The notes under the pieces were generated by a model. That model saw nothing but the letters and a program-made list of their open reading frames with translations. It made no database searches and was not told the origin of the DNA. Made by a program: the position numbers and the translations under genes. From Streptosporangium sp. NBC_01495 (GTDB lineage: Bacteria > Actinomycetota > Actinomycetes > Streptosporangiales > Streptosporangiaceae), in assembly GCF_036250735.1 (NCBI RefSeq), contig NZ_CP109430.1:7998001-8062000 (forward strand): 64,000 nt of DNA. The letters are read 5' to 3'. Positions 17,951 to 26,225 of this stretch are shown here, in pieces. Within the stretch, counting starts at the first letter, position 1, and each line of letters opens with the position of its first letter.

Positions 17951-18412
17951 CTAGAGAGGAACCCACCCCAGCGGAGAAGCCCGTCTGAGCTTGGCGGCCG
18001 CGATCAACTTGGGCACGTGTGAGGCGTCGCCGGACGTCACCTTCGCCGGTCCGCTTCCGGTGGCGGCGGTCGCGACCACGAGGGCGTCGACCACACATTC
18101 GTGTCCGTCCAGGCCCGTGTCCTCAAGCAGCAGGGCAGCGAGGTCGGCGACCGTCTCGGAGGCGGGAATCACCGTCAGGCGCGACCGCTGCCAGGCCAGG
18201 CGTCTGCCCACCTGGCCGGTGCGGCGCACTTCCGCCAGGGTCACGGTGCTGATCGCGGGAACGAATCCCTCCTGCCGGGCGACCGCGATACGTGCCACGA
18301 TCCTGGAATCGTCCTCGGCGAGAAGCGAGAACGGCTGAGCGTCGAGAACGAACAGCGGCGTGGGGAACGCGACCTCCGACGGCGCGTTCCGCCCTCTTAC
18401 TCTCCGTGCCAT
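17951..18412 (-). CDS. VapC-like PIN-domain toxin
   Basis: 153-residue PIN ribonuclease. FVLDAQPF gives the first acidic residue Asp 24; STVTLAEVRR gives Glu 61; VVDALVVATA gives Asp 109; TSGDASHV gives Asp 129. These four form the Mg2+-dependent RNase centre. The ATG at 18412 overlaps the antitoxin stop by 16 nt, the tight coupling usual in type II toxin-antitoxin pairs. Its RNA target is unknown. Confidence 0.9.
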   Translation of the reverse strand: MARRVRGRNAPSEVAFPTPLFVLDAQPFSLLAEDDSRIVARIAVARQEGFVPAISTVTLAEVRRTGQVGRRLAWQRSRLTVIPASETVADLAALLLEDTGLDGHECVVDALVVATAATGSGPAKVTSGDASHVPKLIAAAKLRRASPLGWVPL

Positions 18413-18639
18413 GCGCGCCTGGCCTCTTCCAGATCCGCCTCGGACAGAGGAGCGACTCTGGTCTCGTGATCCTCCACGATCTCCTGGGCCTTCAACAGCG
18501 CGAGCCCGTACTCAACCGACTGATCGACAAAGTGCGAGAAGCCCCGGGGGCCCGTTCTGGACTCCACCTCCTCGGCGACGGATCGACGTAGGGTGACCGA
18601 CTTTTTGATCGTTGGATCCACGGGCTGAGGCATGGCCAT
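18397..18639 (-). CDS. VapB-like ribbon-helix-helix antitoxin
   Basis: 80 residues. The N-terminal KKSVTLRRSVAEEVESRTGP looks like the beta-strand plus helix of a CopG/RHH DNA-binding domain. The acidic tail LSEADLEEARRAWHGE would plug the VapC site. ATG 18639 or ATG 18633 starts it; no Shine-Dalgarno is visible and the start is 2 nt from the operator palindrome, so a leaderless mRNA is likely. Confidence 0.85.
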   Translation of the reverse strand: MAMPQPVDPTIKKSVTLRRSVAEEVESRTGPRGFSHFVDQSVEYGLALLKAQEIVEDHETRVAPLSEADLEEARRAWHGE

Positions 18640-18640
18640 A

Positions 18641-18675
18641 CGCCAACTATGCCACTAGTAGTGGCATAGTTGGCG
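18641..18675. promoter_or_regulatory. 35-bp perfect palindrome, VapBC autoregulatory operator
   Basis: CGCCAACTATGCCACTA, a single central G, then the exact reverse complement (17-bp arms). It ends 2 nt before the antitoxin ATG. A CATAGT hexamer in the right half could be the -10 box on the minus strand, placing the transcript start at or next to the ATG. RHH antitoxin tetramers bind such symmetric sites. Confidence 0.85.
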
Positions 18676-18691
18676 CCCTTTTCCGGCTTCC

Positions 18692-19378
18692 TCAGTCGGG
18701 GTCGGGAACGTCGTCGTAGTCGACGTCGCCCTCCTCGGCGCGGCGGAGACCGATGTCCCCCACCCAGGCACAGGCGAACCGGCGGATTTCCATGATCTGC
18801 TCGCCGTCCACGCCGTAGGCCTCGAAGTCCTCGTCGGCGATCAGGTCGACGAACTCCAGCCGCATCACCAGCTCGGCGAGCTCGAACTCCTCGTTGTGCA
18901 GGCGGGCGAGGTGTTCGAGCTCCCGGAAGCCGTACAGGTGGGAGACCGAGGCGATGTCGATGACGTCGCGGGCGAGGCTGCGCTCGTGCAGGGCCCGCAT
19001 CTTCAGGCCGACCGCGTCGTCCAGGGAGACGACGGAGACGTCGCCGACGATCACGGGCTGCTGCTGGAACGCCTCCCTGAGCAGGTCGAACTCGCAGCTC
19101 TGCTCGGTCACCGGGTCGCTGACCACGAGGCGGCCCATCCGGGGCGTCACCTCCGTCAGGGTGACCTCCAGCCCGGCCTCCCTGAACGCCTCGGCCATTC
19201 CCTCCGCGACCTCGGGCAGCGGTGTCTCCGCGGCGGTGGCGAAGTCGAGGTCGTTGCTCGGGCGTTCGGTGAAGCCGTGGGCGTTCATCGCGTACCCGCC
19301 CGCCAGGACCAGCCCGAACCGGGAACAGGCGGGCAGCGCGGCCTCCAGCATCCGCTGCTGGAAGGGCGGCAGGATCAC
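18692..19378 (-). CDS. AbiEii/AbiGii-type nucleotidyltransferase (putative toxin)
   Basis: 228 residues with a DNA-polymerase-beta-type nucleotidyltransferase N-terminus: LVLAGGYAMNAHGFTERPSN (24-43), then DLDFAT supplying Asp 43 and Asp 45 for metal binding. The later SLDDAVGLKMRALHERSLARD matches the AbiEii C-terminal part. Such proteins act as toxins in AbiE-type type IV toxin-antitoxin or phage-exclusion systems. GTG 19378 overlaps the upstream gene by 4 nt (GTGA). A truncated relative lies at 57642-57836. Confidence 0.82.
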   Translation of the reverse strand: MILPPFQQRMLEAALPACSRFGLVLAGGYAMNAHGFTERPSNDLDFATAAETPLPEVAEGMAEAFREAGLEVTLTEVTPRMGRLVVSDPVTEQSCEFDLLREAFQQQPVIVGDVSVVSLDDAVGLKMRALHERSLARDVIDIASVSHLYGFRELEHLARLHNEEFELAELVMRLEFVDLIADEDFEAYGVDGEQIMEIRRFACAWVGDIGLRRAEEGDVDYDDVPDPD

Positions 19379-19773
19379 CGCTCCCACCCGGGTGTCACGG
19401 CGTCCATTCCGGCGTCGGGTCTCCACCCCAGGGCGGCGATCTTGGTTTCCCAGGCCCTCCGGTAGCTCGGCCCGATGCCCCGGCGCAGGGTCGGCCAGTC
19501 GGCCACGAGGAGCTCGGCGTTCAGATACGACTCGGCGTCGGACCGGCCGCCGCCGGTGATGACCGTACGGTAGAGGCTCATCCGCAGCAGCGGGTTCACC
19601 AGGTCGAACTCGGTGAGCCCGGACCAGCCGAGGTGCACGGGCAGGGCGACCTTCCCCGTGGCCGGGCCGCGCAGGTCGGCCAGCGATTCGGGGACGCGCT
19701 GCTCCACGCCGTCCCATCGGGACGGAAGCGTACTCACGTCCCCCAGTATGCCCGTCGTTCGCCCGAGGTCCAC
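19375..19773 (-). CDS. Unknown partner gene upstream of the AbiEii-type gene
   Basis: Up to 132 residues, containing GKVALPVHLGWSGLTEFDLV then LRMSLYRTVITGGGRSDAES and YRRAWETKIAALGW. It occupies the antitoxin position of the pair and shows weak similarity in layout (xxLPxHLxWG..., LYRTVI...) to the antitoxin-like gene at 57836-58156. The start may be GTG 19773 or GTG 19737, the latter right after GGGGGA. Function as antitoxin is inferred from position. Confidence 0.65.
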   Translation of the reverse strand: MDLGRTTGILGDVSTLPSRWDGVEQRVPESLADLRGPATGKVALPVHLGWSGLTEFDLVNPLLRMSLYRTVITGGGRSDAESYLNAELLVADWPTLRRGIGPSYRRAWETKIAALGWRPDAGMDAVTPGWER

Positions 19774-19786
19774 GGGGCGCGCGGGC

Positions 19787-20566
19787 TCAGCGGCGGGAAC
19801 GGCGGCGGGTGGAGGGGAGGTCGTGGCGGCCGGAGAGGAACTCCTGGAAGGCGATCTTGCCGCGGATCACCGGGCGGCGCCAGCGCTCCTCGCGGCCCTC
19901 GGCCGTGGCCATCTTGCGAGGCTGCGGGTGCCGGGAGTCCGGCGCGAAGAACCAGTGGGCCCAGGGCGATCCGGGGCGGGCCAGCCGTACCGCGCCGGGT
20001 ACCAGGAGGATCGGGACGAACAGTCCGGCGAGCCCCGTCCAGATCTTGCCCTTGAGCAGCGTGATCACGGCGAGCACGAGGTTGGCCACGATGAAGCCGA
20101 CCGTCAGCCACGTGGCCCGGGGTTCGCTGTCGTAGTCCTCCCAGCCGAGGGGGCGCAGGCCGATCAGGAGCAGGGCGGTGATCGCGACGGCGATGAACAC
20201 GGCGTCGACCGAAGCGCGGCCCTCCTCCTCCCAGTAGACGTCGTGCAGGTGCAGGATCAGCGCGAACTCGTCCAGGATCAGGGCGGCTCCGGCGCCGAAG
20301 ACGGCTGCCGTCACCGCGTACCAGCCCTCGGAGACCCCCGAGACGATCAGGCCGGACACCCCGCCGAGCAGGGTCAGCACCACGCCGAACACCACGTGGT
20401 GGATGTGCATCTCACCGACGTTGACGTCGCCGAACCAGCCGATCTTGGCGCGGATGAGCCGGACGTTGATCCTGGTGAGCAGGAAGACGACGATGAGCGC
20501 GACGAAGAAACAGAACAGCGGCAGCCGTCCTGTGTCCATGATCCTCGCTCGGAACAAATCCCCCAC
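19787..20566 (-). CDS. Integral membrane protein, unknown
   Basis: 259 residues with about five or six membrane segments (LPLFCFFVALIVVFLLT, VVFGVVLTLLGGVSGLIVSG, AVTAAVFGAGAALILDEF and later ones). A conserved-looking MHIHHVVFG and HLHDVYW are possible metal ligands in the membrane. The C-terminal 60 residues are basic and cytoplasmic. Start GTG 20566, or ATG 20539 with GAGG just upstream. No family assigned. Downstream repeats at about 20620-20775 are degenerate and C/G-rich. Confidence 0.75.
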   Translation of the reverse strand: MGDLFRARIMDTGRLPLFCFFVALIVVFLLTRINVRLIRAKIGWFGDVNVGEMHIHHVVFGVVLTLLGGVSGLIVSGVSEGWYAVTAAVFGAGAALILDEFALILHLHDVYWEEEGRASVDAVFIAVAITALLLIGLRPLGWEDYDSEPRATWLTVGFIVANLVLAVITLLKGKIWTGLAGLFVPILLVPGAVRLARPGSPWAHWFFAPDSRHPQPRKMATAEGREERWRRPVIRGKIAFQEFLSGRHDLPSTRRRSRR

Positions 20567-20780
20567 CGTCCCTCAGGCTATGCGAGGGAAGCCCTCCGGC
20601 AGGCGCGGGAACCACGGCGGCACGGCGGTTTTCCAGGCGCCCGGCCCCCAGGTGCCCGGTTCCCCGGCGGATCGGCCCCAGGACACCCGTGTTCCCGGGC
20701 GCTCGGCTTCCCCGGTACCCGTCCAGGGCACGCCTCGCGCCGGTTTTCCCCGGCGGGCCCCCTCCTGGGCGCGCCGCGTG

Positions 20781-21500
20781 TCAGGCGAGGAACCCTCTCA
20801 GCAGCGCCGCGGTCCCCTCCAGGTGCTCGGCCACGGCGCGGCGCGCGGCCTCCGGGTCACCGGCCAGGATGGCCGTCACGATCGCCTGGTGCTGGACCGC
20901 GGCGTGCTCGATGTTGCGCTGGAGCACCGGGATGGCGTTGAGCAGGTCGGTGACCCGGAGCCTGGCGTCGGCGCAGGCCCCGGCGAGCAGGGCGGAGCCG
21001 GTCAGCTCGGCGATGGCCAGGTGGAAGGCCGTGTCGAGGCGGCGGTAGTCGCCGGGCCCGGCCGAGTTGACCTCGCGCAGCCTCTCCCGCAGGATCTCGC
21101 GCCGTTCCGGGGTCAGCGGGGTGGTGGCGAGGACCTGGGCCGCGCCGCACTCGACCGCCATCCTGAAGGTGAGAGCGTCGGAAAGGTCGTCGGTGCCCAT
21201 GTCGACCACGGCCCGGCGCAGGTCGTCCCGGTGCGGGTGCGGCGGGGCGTAGGTGAGGAAGGCGCCGCCGTACCGGCCGCGGCGCACCTCCAGGTAGCCC
21301 GCGTCCTGCAGCTCGCGGATGGCCTCGCGCAGGGTGACCCTGCTGATGCCGAGCTGGGCGGCGAGCTCCCGCTCGGGCGGCAGCTTCTCGGACACCAGCC
21401 CCAGCTTGATGACCTGGAGCAGGCGCTCCACCGTCTCCTCGAACGCGTTGCCCGCGCGCACCGGCCGCAGCACGGCCGTCAACCGCGACACCTCGTCCAA
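20781..21500 (-). CDS. GntR-family regulator, FadR subfamily (FCD domain)
   Basis: 239 residues. N-terminal winged helix LPPERELAAQLGISRVTLRE plus AIRELQDAGYLEVRRGRYGG; C-terminal FCD effector domain with RMAVECGAA, DTAFHLAIAELTGS and HQAIVTAILAGDPEAARRAV. The start is a TTG at 21500, five nt after GGAGGA. It is divergent from the gamma-glutamylamine operon and very likely its repressor, comparable in position to EpuRI near glnA3 in Streptomyces. Confidence 0.9.
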   Translation of the reverse strand: MDEVSRLTAVLRPVRAGNAFEETVERLLQVIKLGLVSEKLPPERELAAQLGISRVTLREAIRELQDAGYLEVRRGRYGGAFLTYAPPHPHRDDLRRAVVDMGTDDLSDALTFRMAVECGAAQVLATTPLTPERREILRERLREVNSAGPGDYRRLDTAFHLAIAELTGSALLAGACADARLRVTDLLNAIPVLQRNIEHAAVQHQAIVTAILAGDPEAARRAVAEHLEGTAALLRGFLA

Positions 21501-21545
21501 TTATCTCCTCCGGCCCTTGACAAGGCTCCCCCCGCTACACGTCAA

Positions 21546-21556
21546 TGGTCTGACAC
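21546..21556. promoter_or_regulatory. Weak FadR-type operator candidate
   Basis: TGGTCTGACAC, a GTC-T-GAC core resembling the half-symmetric TGGTNNGACCA sites of FadR-family repressors, in the 88-nt gap between the divergent regulator and the glutamine-synthetase-like gene. Only the core symmetry supports this. Confidence 0.3.
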
Positions 21557-21588
21557 TAGCCCAATAAGACCCCCGACGAGGAGGGCAT

Positions 21589-22932
21589 GTGGACGTCCCC
21601 GAGCTTCATGACGAGGTGCGGGCAGGGCGGATCGACACCGTGCTGCTGGCGGTCGTCGACATGCAGGGCCGCCTCCAGGGGAAGCGCCTGTCGGCGCGCT
21701 ACTTCCTGGAGGAGGTGGTGCGGCACGCTTCCGAGGGCTGCAACTACCTGCTCGCGGTCGACGTCGACATGAACACGGTCGACGGCTACGCCATGTCGTC
21801 CTGGGAGCGCGGATACGGCGACTTTGTCATGAAACCCGATATGTCCACTCTGCGCCGCGTGCCATGGCAGGAGGGCACGGCCCTGGTGATGGCCGACCTG
21901 GTGTGGGAGGACGGCTCCGACGTGACCGCCTCGCCGCGCCAGATCCTGCGCCGGCAGCTCGCCCGGCTGGACGAGCGGGGCTGGGGCGCCTTCGTCGGGA
22001 CCGAACTGGAGTTCGTCGTCTTCAACGACACCTACGAGGACGCCTGGCGCCGCGGCTACCGCGACCTGACGCCTTCCAACCTCTACAACGTCGACTACTC
22101 CCTCCTCGGCACCGCCAGGGTCGAGCCGCTGCTGCGCAGGATCAGGCTCGGCATGGAGGGCGCGGGCATGTACGTCGAATCGGCCAAGGGCGAGTGCAAC
22201 CTCGGCCAGCACGAGATCGCCTTCCGCTTCGGCGAGGCCCTGTCCAGTTGCGACAACCACTCGATCTACAAGAACGGCGCCAAGGAGATCGCCTCCCAGG
22301 AGGGCATGGCGATCACCTTCATGGCCAAGCCGAACCAGCGCGAGGGCAACTCCTGCCACATCCACATCTCGCTCAGGGACGCGGACGGGAAGCCGGTCAT
22401 GGCCGGTTCCGGGCCGCACGGCCTCTCGGCGACGGGACAGCACTTCATCGCCGGGCAGATCGCGCTGATGCGCGAGCTGACCCTGCTGTACGCGCCGAAC
22501 GTCAACTCCTACAAGCGGTTCGTGCCGGGCAGCTTCGCCCCCACCGCGGTCAAGTGGGGCGTGGACAACAGGACGTGCGCGCTGCGCCTGGTCGGCCACG
22601 GCCCCTCGCTGCGGATCGAGAACCGGGTGCCCGGCGGCGACGTCAACCCCTACCTGGCCGTCTCGGCGCTGATCGCGGCCGGCCTGCACGGCGTCGAGAA
22701 CGAACTGCCGCTTGAGGACGCCTTCGCGGGGAACGCCTACTCGTCGGGCGCGGAGACCGTGCCGAGTACGCTGCGGGGCGCGCTGGAGCTCTGGGAGGGC
22801 TCCGAGTTCGCGACGGCCGCCTTCGGGGAGGACGTCGTGGCGCACTACGCGAACAACGCCCGGGTCGAGCTGGCCGCCTTCGACGCGGCGGTGACCGACT
22901 GGGAGCTTTTCCGGGGATTCGAACGGATGTGA
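21589..22932 (+). CDS. Gamma-glutamyl(poly)amine synthetase, glutamine-synthetase family (GlnA3/PuuA-like)
   Basis: 447 residues with the GS beta-grasp and catalytic domain: VVDMQGRLQGKRL near the start, GTELEFVVF (metal Glu), MAKPNQREGNSCHIHISL (ATP and metal site) and RIENRVPGGDVNPYLA. It departs from true glutamine synthetases in the ammonium site and sits with an aldehyde dehydrogenase, SDR and gamma-glutamyl hydrolase, so it most likely glutamylates putrescine or another amine for catabolism. GTG 21589 lies 3 nt after GAGGAGGG. Its stop overlaps the next start (GTGA). Confidence 0.88.
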   Translation: MDVPELHDEVRAGRIDTVLLAVVDMQGRLQGKRLSARYFLEEVVRHASEGCNYLLAVDVDMNTVDGYAMSSWERGYGDFVMKPDMSTLRRVPWQEGTALVMADLVWEDGSDVTASPRQILRRQLARLDERGWGAFVGTELEFVVFNDTYEDAWRRGYRDLTPSNLYNVDYSLLGTARVEPLLRRIRLGMEGAGMYVESAKGECNLGQHEIAFRFGEALSSCDNHSIYKNGAKEIASQEGMAITFMAKPNQREGNSCHIHISLRDADGKPVMAGSGPHGLSATGQHFIAGQIALMRELTLLYAPNVNSYKRFVPGSFAPTAVKWGVDNRTCALRLVGHGPSLRIENRVPGGDVNPYLAVSALIAAGLHGVENELPLEDAFAGNAYSSGAETVPSTLRGALELWEGSEFATAAFGEDVVAHYANNARVELAAFDAAVTDWELFRGFERM

Positions 22933-24281
22933 ATGTGAAGATCATCAATCCGGCGACAGAAGAGGTGGTCGCCGAGATCGGGATGGCGGACGCCGCCGAG
23001 ACCGACAGGGCGGTGGAGCGTGCCAGGCGCGCCTTCGCGACCTGGCGGAACGTCGGCCCGGGAGACCGGGCCCGGCTGCTGCGCCGTTTCGCCTCGCTGG
23101 TGCGCGAGCACGCCGAGGAGCTCGCCCTGCTGGAGGTCGCCAACTCCGGGCACACGATCGGCAACGCCCGCTGGGAGGCGGGCAACGTCGCCGACGTGCT
23201 CGACTTCTACGCGGGGGCGCCCGAGCGCAACCACGGCCTGCAGATCCCGGTGCCCGGCGGGCTGGACGTCACCTTCAGGGAGCCGCTGGGCGTCGTCGGC
23301 GTGATCGTGCCGTGGAACTTCCCGATGGTCATCATGACCTGGGGGACGGCCCCGGCGCTGGCCGCGGGCAACACCGTGATCGTCAAGCCCGCCGAGTGGA
23401 CGCCGCTCACCGCCCTGCGGGTGGCCGAGCTCGCCCTGGCCGCCGGTCTGCCCGAGGGGGTGTTCCAGGTCCTGCCCGGGGCCGGAGAGGTGGCGGGCGC
23501 CCGGCTGGTCGGGCACCCCGGCGTGGCGAAGATCGTGTTCACCGGCTCGACCGAGGTGGGCAAGGAGATCGCCGCCACGTGCGCCGGGCAGGTCAAGCGG
23601 CTCACCCTGGAGCTGGGCGGCAAGAGCGCCAACGTGGTCTTCGCCGACGCCGACCTGGAGAAGGCCGCGGCGACCGCGCCGTACTCGGTGTTCGACAACG
23701 CGGGCCAGGACTGCTGCGCACGGTCCCGGATCCTGGTCGAGCGCTCGGTCCACGACGAGTTCCTGGCCCGGTTCGGGGAGGCGGTGCTGAACGTCAAGGT
23801 CGGCGACCCCCGCGACGAGGCCACCGAGATGGGCCCGCTGATCAGCGCCGAGCACCGGGAGCGGGTGGCCTCCTTCGTCACCGAGCCGCCCCACCTGCGG
23901 GGCACCTGCCCGTCGGGGCCGGGGTTCTGGTTCCCGCCGACGGTCCTGACGCCCGGTTCGGCGGACGACCGGGCGTTCACCGAGGAGATCTTCGGGCCCG
24001 TGGTGTCGGTGGTGCCGTTCGACGACGAGGCGGACGCCGTACGGATCGCCAACGACACCCCGTACGGCCTGAGCGGGTCCATCTGGACCCGCGACGTCGG
24101 CCGGGCGCTCCGGGTGGCCAGGGCGGTCGAGGCGGGCAACCTCAGCGTCAACTCGCATTCGAGCGTCCGCTACTGGACCCCGTTCGGCGGTTTCAAGCAG
24201 TCGGGCCTCGGCCGCGAGCTGGGCCCCGACGCCCTGTCCGCCTTCACCGAGATCAAGAACGTCTTCATTTCCGAGGAGTAG
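22929..24281 (+). CDS. Aldehyde dehydrogenase (PuuC-like)
   Basis: 450-residue NAD(P)-dependent ALDH. VGVIVPWNFPMVIMTWGTAP (cofactor and substrate site), LELGGKSANVVF (general base Glu) and NAGQDCCARSRILV (catalytic Cys), ending with FKQSGLGRELG. It is about 30 residues shorter than usual; the loop after SAEHRERVASFV is compressed. Expected to oxidise the gamma-glutamyl aminoaldehyde made from a glutamylated amine. GTG start overlaps the upstream stop by 4 nt. Confidence 0.92.
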   Translation: MNVKIINPATEEVVAEIGMADAAETDRAVERARRAFATWRNVGPGDRARLLRRFASLVREHAEELALLEVANSGHTIGNARWEAGNVADVLDFYAGAPERNHGLQIPVPGGLDVTFREPLGVVGVIVPWNFPMVIMTWGTAPALAAGNTVIVKPAEWTPLTALRVAELALAAGLPEGVFQVLPGAGEVAGARLVGHPGVAKIVFTGSTEVGKEIAATCAGQVKRLTLELGGKSANVVFADADLEKAAATAPYSVFDNAGQDCCARSRILVERSVHDEFLARFGEAVLNVKVGDPRDEATEMGPLISAEHRERVASFVTEPPHLRGTCPSGPGFWFPPTVLTPGSADDRAFTEEIFGPVVSVVPFDDEADAVRIANDTPYGLSGSIWTRDVGRALRVARAVEAGNLSVNSHSSVRYWTPFGGFKQSGLGRELGPDALSAFTEIKNVFISEE

Positions 24282-24286
24282 AAGCG

Positions 24287-25051
24287 ATGCTTCGTTTGCA
24301 GGACCGGGTCGCGGTCATCACCGGCGCCGGAAGCGGGATCGGCCTGGCCACCGCGCGCCGGTTCGCCGAGGAGGGCGCCCACGTCGTGTGCGTGGACCTG
24401 GACGAGGCGACCGGCTCCAAGGCCGCCGACGAGGTCGGCGGGCTGTTCGTACGGGCCGACGTGACCAGTGAGGACGACGTCGCGCGGGTGTTCCAGACCG
24501 CGTTCGACACCTATGGCAGCGTGGACATCGCGTTCAACAACGCGGGCATCTCGCCGCCGGACGACGACTCGATCCTGGAGACCGGCATCGACGCCTGGCG
24601 TCGGGTCCAGGAGGTGAACCTCACCTCGGTCTACCTGTGCTGCAAGCACGCCATCCCGTACATGCGGCGGCAGGGCAAGGGGTCGATCATCAACACCGCG
24701 TCGTTCGTGGCCGTGATGGGCTCGGCGACCAGCCAGATCTCCTACACCGCCTCCAAGGGCGGGGTGCTGGCCATGTCCCGCGAGCTGGGCGTGCAGTTCG
24801 CCCGCGAGGGCATCCGGGTGAACGCCCTGTGCCCGGGGCCGGTGAACACGCCGCTGCTTCAGGAGCTGTTCGCCAAGGACCCCGAGCGGGCGCAGCGCCG
24901 CCTGGTCCACATCCCGGTGGGCCGCTTCGCCGAGGCGTCCGAGATCGCCGCCGCGGTGGCGTTCCTCGCCTCGGACGACGCCAGCTTCATCACCGGCTCC
25001 GAGTTCCTGGTGGACGGCGGTATCTCCGGCGCGTACGTCACCCCGCTGTAG
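24287..25051 (+). CDS. Short-chain dehydrogenase/reductase in the amine-catabolic operon
   Basis: 254-residue classical SDR: TGAGSGIG cofactor loop, VDLDEA after strand 2 (Asp, so NAD-preferring), NNAG, catalytic Ser in NTASF, and YTASKGG with Tyr and Lys. C-terminal FITGSEFLVDGGISGAYV is typical. Five nt after the ALDH stop. It may dehydrogenate an alcohol or semialdehyde intermediate; PuuB-like oxidase is absent, so this SDR may mark a variant route (inference). Confidence 0.9.
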   Translation: MLRLQDRVAVITGAGSGIGLATARRFAEEGAHVVCVDLDEATGSKAADEVGGLFVRADVTSEDDVARVFQTAFDTYGSVDIAFNNAGISPPDDDSILETGIDAWRRVQEVNLTSVYLCCKHAIPYMRRQGKGSIINTASFVAVMGSATSQISYTASKGGVLAMSRELGVQFAREGIRVNALCPGPVNTPLLQELFAKDPERAQRRLVHIPVGRFAEASEIAAAVAFLASDDASFITGSEFLVDGGISGAYVTPL

Positions 25052-25197
25052 ACCCCGCCGCGGCCCCCTCGCACGTGTCACCCCGGCGTGTCCCTCACCC
25101 CGCCGCGGGTCGCCCCACCCCGGTCGGTACCGTGCGAGGAGGGGGCGCGGGCTCCCCCGGTCTGGCCCGGTCCGGTCCGTGGCGCCCGGCTCCGGCG

Positions 25198-25220
25198 CAA
25201 GAGCAAGAGCAAGAGCAAGA
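25198..25220 (+). repeat. Hexanucleotide GCAAGA-type tandem repeat in a leader
   Basis: About four copies of a 6-bp unit (CAAGAG permutations) ending at the ribosome-binding site AGGAG of the next gene. Copy-number changes would alter leader length, not frame. Confidence 0.75.
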
Positions 25221-25229
25221 CAGGAGATC

Positions 25230-25925
25230 ATGTCCCGTCCCGTCATCGGCATCACCTGCTATGTCGAGCCCGCGCGGTTCACCGTCTGGGAGACGACCAC
25301 CGCGCTCCTGCCGTACGACTACGTCGACCACGTGGCCCGCGCGGGCGGGCAGCCGGTGATCCTGCCCCCGGCGGGCGACCCCTCGGCGCTGGCGGGGCGC
25401 CTGGACGGGCTGATCCTGGCCGGTGGCGGGGACGTCGGCCCGGAGCGATACGGGCAGGAGCCGCACGAGCGGACCGGCTACGTCCGGCCGTTCCGCGACG
25501 ACGCCGAGCTGGGGCTGGTCAGGGCGGCGCTGGAGCGGGGCCTGCCCTTCCTGGGGATCTGCCGGGGCATGCAGGTCCTGAACGTCTCGCTGGGCGGCAG
25601 CCTCCACCAGCACCTGCCCGACGTGGTCGGCCACTCCGGCCACGCCCCGGCCCCCGGCCACTACGGCAGGATGCCGGTGCGGCTCGCCCCCGGCAGCCAG
25701 ACCTCGAAGATCTTCGGAACCGAGACCCTGGACGTGGCCCACTACCACCACCAGGCCCTCGACCGGCTGGCCGAGGGCCTGACCGTGACCGCCCACGCCG
25801 AGGACGGCACGGTCGAGGCCGTGGAGCTGGACGACCACCCGTTCGCCCTCGCCGTCCAGTGGCACCCCGAGACCGACGGCGAGTCCGCTCTGTTCGAGGC
25901 GCTGGTCCGGCACGCCGCCCCCTGA
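25230..25925 (+). CDS. Gamma-glutamyl-gamma-aminobutyrate hydrolase family (PuuD-like class I amidotransferase fold)
   Basis: 231 residues of peptidase C26/GATase-1 fold. LILAGGGDVGPERYGQ is the oxyanion region, GICRGMQVLNV holds the nucleophile Cys 111, HYHHQALDRLAEGL follows, and VQWHPE supplies the His-Glu of the triad. It should release glutamate from gamma-glutamyl-GABA or an analogous product, closing the module. ATG 25230 follows AGGAGA; the in-frame ATG 51 nt upstream would only add the repeat-encoded RARARAR. Confidence 0.92.
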   Translation: MSRPVIGITCYVEPARFTVWETTTALLPYDYVDHVARAGGQPVILPPAGDPSALAGRLDGLILAGGGDVGPERYGQEPHERTGYVRPFRDDAELGLVRAALERGLPFLGICRGMQVLNVSLGGSLHQHLPDVVGHSGHAPAPGHYGRMPVRLAPGSQTSKIFGTETLDVAHYHHQALDRLAEGLTVTAHAEDGTVEAVELDDHPFALAVQWHPETDGESALFEALVRHAAP

Positions 25926-26002
25926 CCGGCACGGATCGGGGCCGCGGGGGGATTTCGCTCGACCGGTGCGGGCGGTTAGGCTGACCGGTGACACCGATGA
26001 AT

Positions 26003-26188
26003 CCCGTGCGGGAGAGCGTCCTGACACCCAGGCCAGGACCCCTGAAGGAGCAAGCCCTCCCCGCGAACCTCTCAAGGCAAAGGACCGTGCGGGTAGGTGC
26101 CCTCTGGAAAGCAGGTCCCACGGCCTCGCCGAAGGTGAAAGTCCGGTAAAACCCGGATGAAACTCTCAGGCACCCACGACAGAGGGGG
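26003..26188 (+). ncRNA. Tandem glycine riboswitch
   Basis: Two aptamers in series upstream of gcvT. Aptamer 1 spans about 26003-26093, with GCGGGAGAGC, CTGAAGGAGCAAG and CTCTCAAGGCAAAGGACC; its outer stem is CCCG/CGGG. Aptamer 2 spans about 26098-26188, with GCCGAAGGTGAAAG and AACTCTCAGGCA; its outer stem is CCCTCTG/CAGAGGG. The layout matches the glycine riboswitch that turns on glycine-cleavage genes. A TAGGCT at 25977-25982 is a possible -10 box. The gcvT start is 38 nt after aptamer 2. Confidence 0.93.
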
Positions 26189-26225
26189 AGGATGCTCTCA
26201 TCTGTCCCTTGTCTGAGGTGCGCAC

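Noticed and set aside
25198-25220. N-terminal extension of the gamma-glutamyl hydrolase encoded by the hexamer repeat
   Set aside because: A good ribosome-binding site follows the repeat and the family starts at MSRPVIGITC; the extension would be RARARAR.
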